DNA from: Yoonia maricola
GTDB lineage: Bacteria; Pseudomonadota; Alphaproteobacteria; Rhodobacterales; Rhodobacteraceae
Length of the DNA: 64,000 nt
Direction: 5' to 3'
Assembly (NCBI RefSeq): GCF_002797915.1
Contig: NZ_PGTY01000003.1
Coordinates: 310,001-374,000 of the forward strand
The notes beneath the pieces are model-generated. The model saw only the letters and a list, made by a program, of their open reading frames with translations, was not told the origin of the DNA and ran no database searches. This document shows, piece by piece, positions 62,483 through 64,000 of the stretch (the first letter of the stretch is position 1; the number at the start of each line of letters is the position of its first letter). The position numbers and the translations under genes were made by a program.

Positions 62483-64000
62483 GCGGCCTTGTCCAAACCG
62501 CGCCCCTTCAGCAGCGCTTCGACACCCGGTAAACGACCACGAAAAGCAGTATAGAGGTCCGCTGCATCAACGGATCCACCAGATGAAAGAACGGTTTCTT
62601 CCAACCGTTTGGCTGTGTCCGCATCAAAGGGATTTCCAGCCTCTTCAAAGGCGGCAAATGCGTCTGCATCCATGACCTCGGACCACATATAGCTGTAGTA
62701 TCCGCTGGAATACCCGTCCCCCGCAAAGACATGCGCGAAATGCGGTGTTGCATGGCGCATACGAATGGCGTGTGGCATCCCGATCTCTTCAAGGATTTCC
62801 GCTTGCCGTTGCATTGGATCGGACGGGGCCGGGCCATCATGAAAACCTAGGTCAACGAGGGCTGAGGCGACATATTCGACGGTCTGAAACCCCATGTCAT
62901 AAGTCGCGGCGCCCAGCATCCGTTGCAACAAATCCTCTGGCATCGGCTCGCCCGTTTCGGCATGCGTCGCAAACTCTGCCAGCACTTCCGGCACCTCAAG
63001 CCAGTGCTCATAAAGCTGGCTTGGCAGTTCAACAAAATCACGGGCAACGGAGGTGCCTGAAATGCTTTCGTAAGTCACATCAGACAGCATTTGATGCAGG
63101 GCATGACCAAACTCATGAAACAACGTGCGCGCATCATCATAGGACAAAAGCGCAGGTTTCCCCGCCTCGGGTTTTGCGAAATTGCAAACGTTCACCACAT
63201 GCGGACGAATATCGCCGCTCAATCGCTGTTGCGATCGCATGGCAGAGCACCAAGCACCCGACCGTTTGGACCCGCGCGCAAAATAGTCACCCATAAACAC
63301 CGCCACATGCACGCCATCGCGGGTGACATCCCACAGGCGCACATCAGGGTGATAGGCCGGTCCTTCGATGGCCGCGAACTCAAGCCCAAACAAGCGGTTG
63401 GCGCAGGCAAAGGCGGCCTCGATCATACGGTCCAGTTGTAGGTATGGCTTTAGCTCTGCCTCATCGAGATCATGCAACTCCTTGCGTCGCTTTTCCGCAT
63501 AGAAACGCCAATCCCACGGCTCCAAAGGGCCATCAAATCCTTCGGCATGCAGCATACGTTCGAGGACGGCAGCATCATTCTCGGCCGCAGCCTTCGCAGG
63601 CTTCCACACTTTCATAAGAAGATCTCGCACCGCACTCGGTGCGCCGGCCATTTCGGTTTCAAGCTTGAAGTCCGCAAAAGTGTCGTAGCCCAGCAGATTG
63701 GCACGTTCTTCACGCAGTTTTAGGGTCTCGGCCGCAATGCCGCGGTTATCAGTCGCGCCGCCATTGGCACCACGCGCACCCCAGGCTTCATAGGCTTTCT
63801 TGCGCAAATCGCGCCGCTCTGAAAACTGCAAAAACGGTACGATCAGGGACCGGGACAAGGTGACAACCGGACCGTCCGCCTCTTTCTCTTCACCAGCGGC
63901 CTTGGCTGTCGCCACCACGAAATCAGGCAAGCCTATCAGATCATCCTTATCCAGTTTCATGAACCATTCCCGTTCATCGGCCAGCAGATTTTGCGTAAAC
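62479..64000 (-). CDS. M3-family metallopeptidase (oligopeptidase), 5' end cut
   Basis: The visible part is about 507 residues of an M3 (thimet/oligopeptidase A-like) peptidase. The zinc motif HEFGHALH is present with a following Glu in the SISGTSVARDFVELPSQ segment, and the end is GVEALLKGRGLDKAA. The reading frame stays open to the window edge (FTQNLLADEREWF before the Met at 63960), so the start is outside. It degrades peptides in the cytoplasm. It overlaps the SH3 gene end by 4 bp. Confidence 0.94.
   Translation of the reverse strand, partial: FTQNLLADEREWFMKLDKDDLIGLPDFVVATAKAAGEEKEADGPVVTLSRSLIVPFLQFSERRDLRKKAYEAWGARGANGGATDNRGIAAETLKLREERANLLGYDTFADFKLETEMAGAPSAVRDLLMKVWKPAKAAAENDAAVLERMLHAEGFDGPLEPWDWRFYAEKRRKELHDLDEAELKPYLQLDRMIEAAFACANRLFGLEFAAIEGPAYHPDVRLWDVTRDGVHVAVFMGDYFARGSKRSGAWCSAMRSQQRLSGDIRPHVVNVCNFAKPEAGKPALLSYDDARTLFHEFGHALHQMLSDVTYESISGTSVARDFVELPSQLYEHWLEVPEVLAEFATHAETGEPMPEDLLQRMLGAATYDMGFQTVEYVASALVDLGFHDGPAPSDPMQRQAEILEEIGMPHAIRMRHATPHFAHVFAGDGYSSGYYSYMWSEVMDADAFAAFEEAGNPFDADTAKRLEETVLSSGGSVDAADLYTAFRGRLPGVEALLKGRGLDKAA

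Noticed and set aside
1-64000. tRNA, rRNA, CRISPR, insertion sequence or prophage genes
   Set aside because: No regular repeat-spacer arrays, transposases, integrases, phage structural genes or convincing cloverleaf sequences were seen by eye.

Overview
The window looks like chromosome of a marine alphaproteobacterium of the Rhodobacterales (Roseobacter group; a Loktanella/Yoonia-like lineage is my guess from overall feel, not from a search). Pointers are the split F0 operon atpI-atpB-atpE-atpF'-atpF without the F1 genes, the ffh / chorismate mutase / rpsP / rimM / trmD / rplS / rpmE block, MipZ, class I lysyl-tRNA synthetase, DUF1127 microproteins, a Branch-DUF5928 glycosyltransferase and a large FAD/GcvT-type dimethylglycine or sarcosine dehydrogenase. 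I saw no rRNA, tRNA, CRISPR array, insertion sequence or prophage. The content is mostly core and metabolic, densely packed on both strands, with many 4-bp ATGA or TGATG overlaps.

Layout. 0-4.9 kb: ABC exporter ATPase, HIT protein, then a surface-glycan-like group (Branch/DUF5928 glycosyltransferase, sulfotransferase, a Rossmann-like unknown). 4.9-7.5 kb: adenosine kinase, endonuclease III and an AraC/O6-alkylguanine methyltransferase fusion. 7.5-9.9 kb: OmpA lipoprotein, FadR-type regulator with a likely self-operator, CPBP protease. 9.9-12.5 kb: F0 ATP synthase operon (minus strand). 12.7-17.6 kb: three regulators (two LysR, one ArsR), an EamA exporter, azoreductase, DoxX-like and small membrane proteins. 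17.7-23.5 kb: the SRP and ribosome maturation block. 23.6-24.7 kb: a small GNAT + HAD insert. 24.8-27.3 kb: DEAD-box helicase, a 372-bp gene-free highly structured gap, and mipZ. 27.4-30.5 kb: glutamate synthase-like enzyme and a tandem malectin protein. 30.5-39.1 kb: leucine biosynthesis (leuB, leuD, leuC) with a LysR/epimerase pair and other genes between leuB and leuD. 39.3-43.5 kb: RTX-type anchored protein, MscS channel, double PilJ-N protein, LysE exporter behind a LexA-like box. 43.6-49.8 kb: acs, DUF1127, a Lys/Ala-rich histone-like protein, a pectate-lyase-fold protein behind a switch-like leader, DUF4864. 49.8-54.7 kb: lysK, TerB-like, dacB, nadD, a DUF3052-like protein. 54.8-64 kb: an aldo-keto reductase / FAD oxidase / GNAT operon, the dimethylglycine dehydrogenase-like enzyme, a lipase, a 2-hydroxyacid dehydrogenase, an SH3 protein and an M3 peptidase cut by the window edge.

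Beyond genes, the sequence holds a family of three 26-bp palindromes (half-site GTAAGGTGG) placed at stop codons or between convergent genes, a second dispersed repeat of about 34 bp containing TTCCGCCGGAGGC, several strong terminators, and palindromic operator candidates upstream of regulators and of the LysE exporter. I did not find an obvious undescribed multi-gene defence or mobile system. The most promising leads are the structured gap at 26.1-26.5 kb, the SOS-like box before the LysE exporter, the switch-like leader at 49.2 kb, and several orphan surface or repeat proteins.
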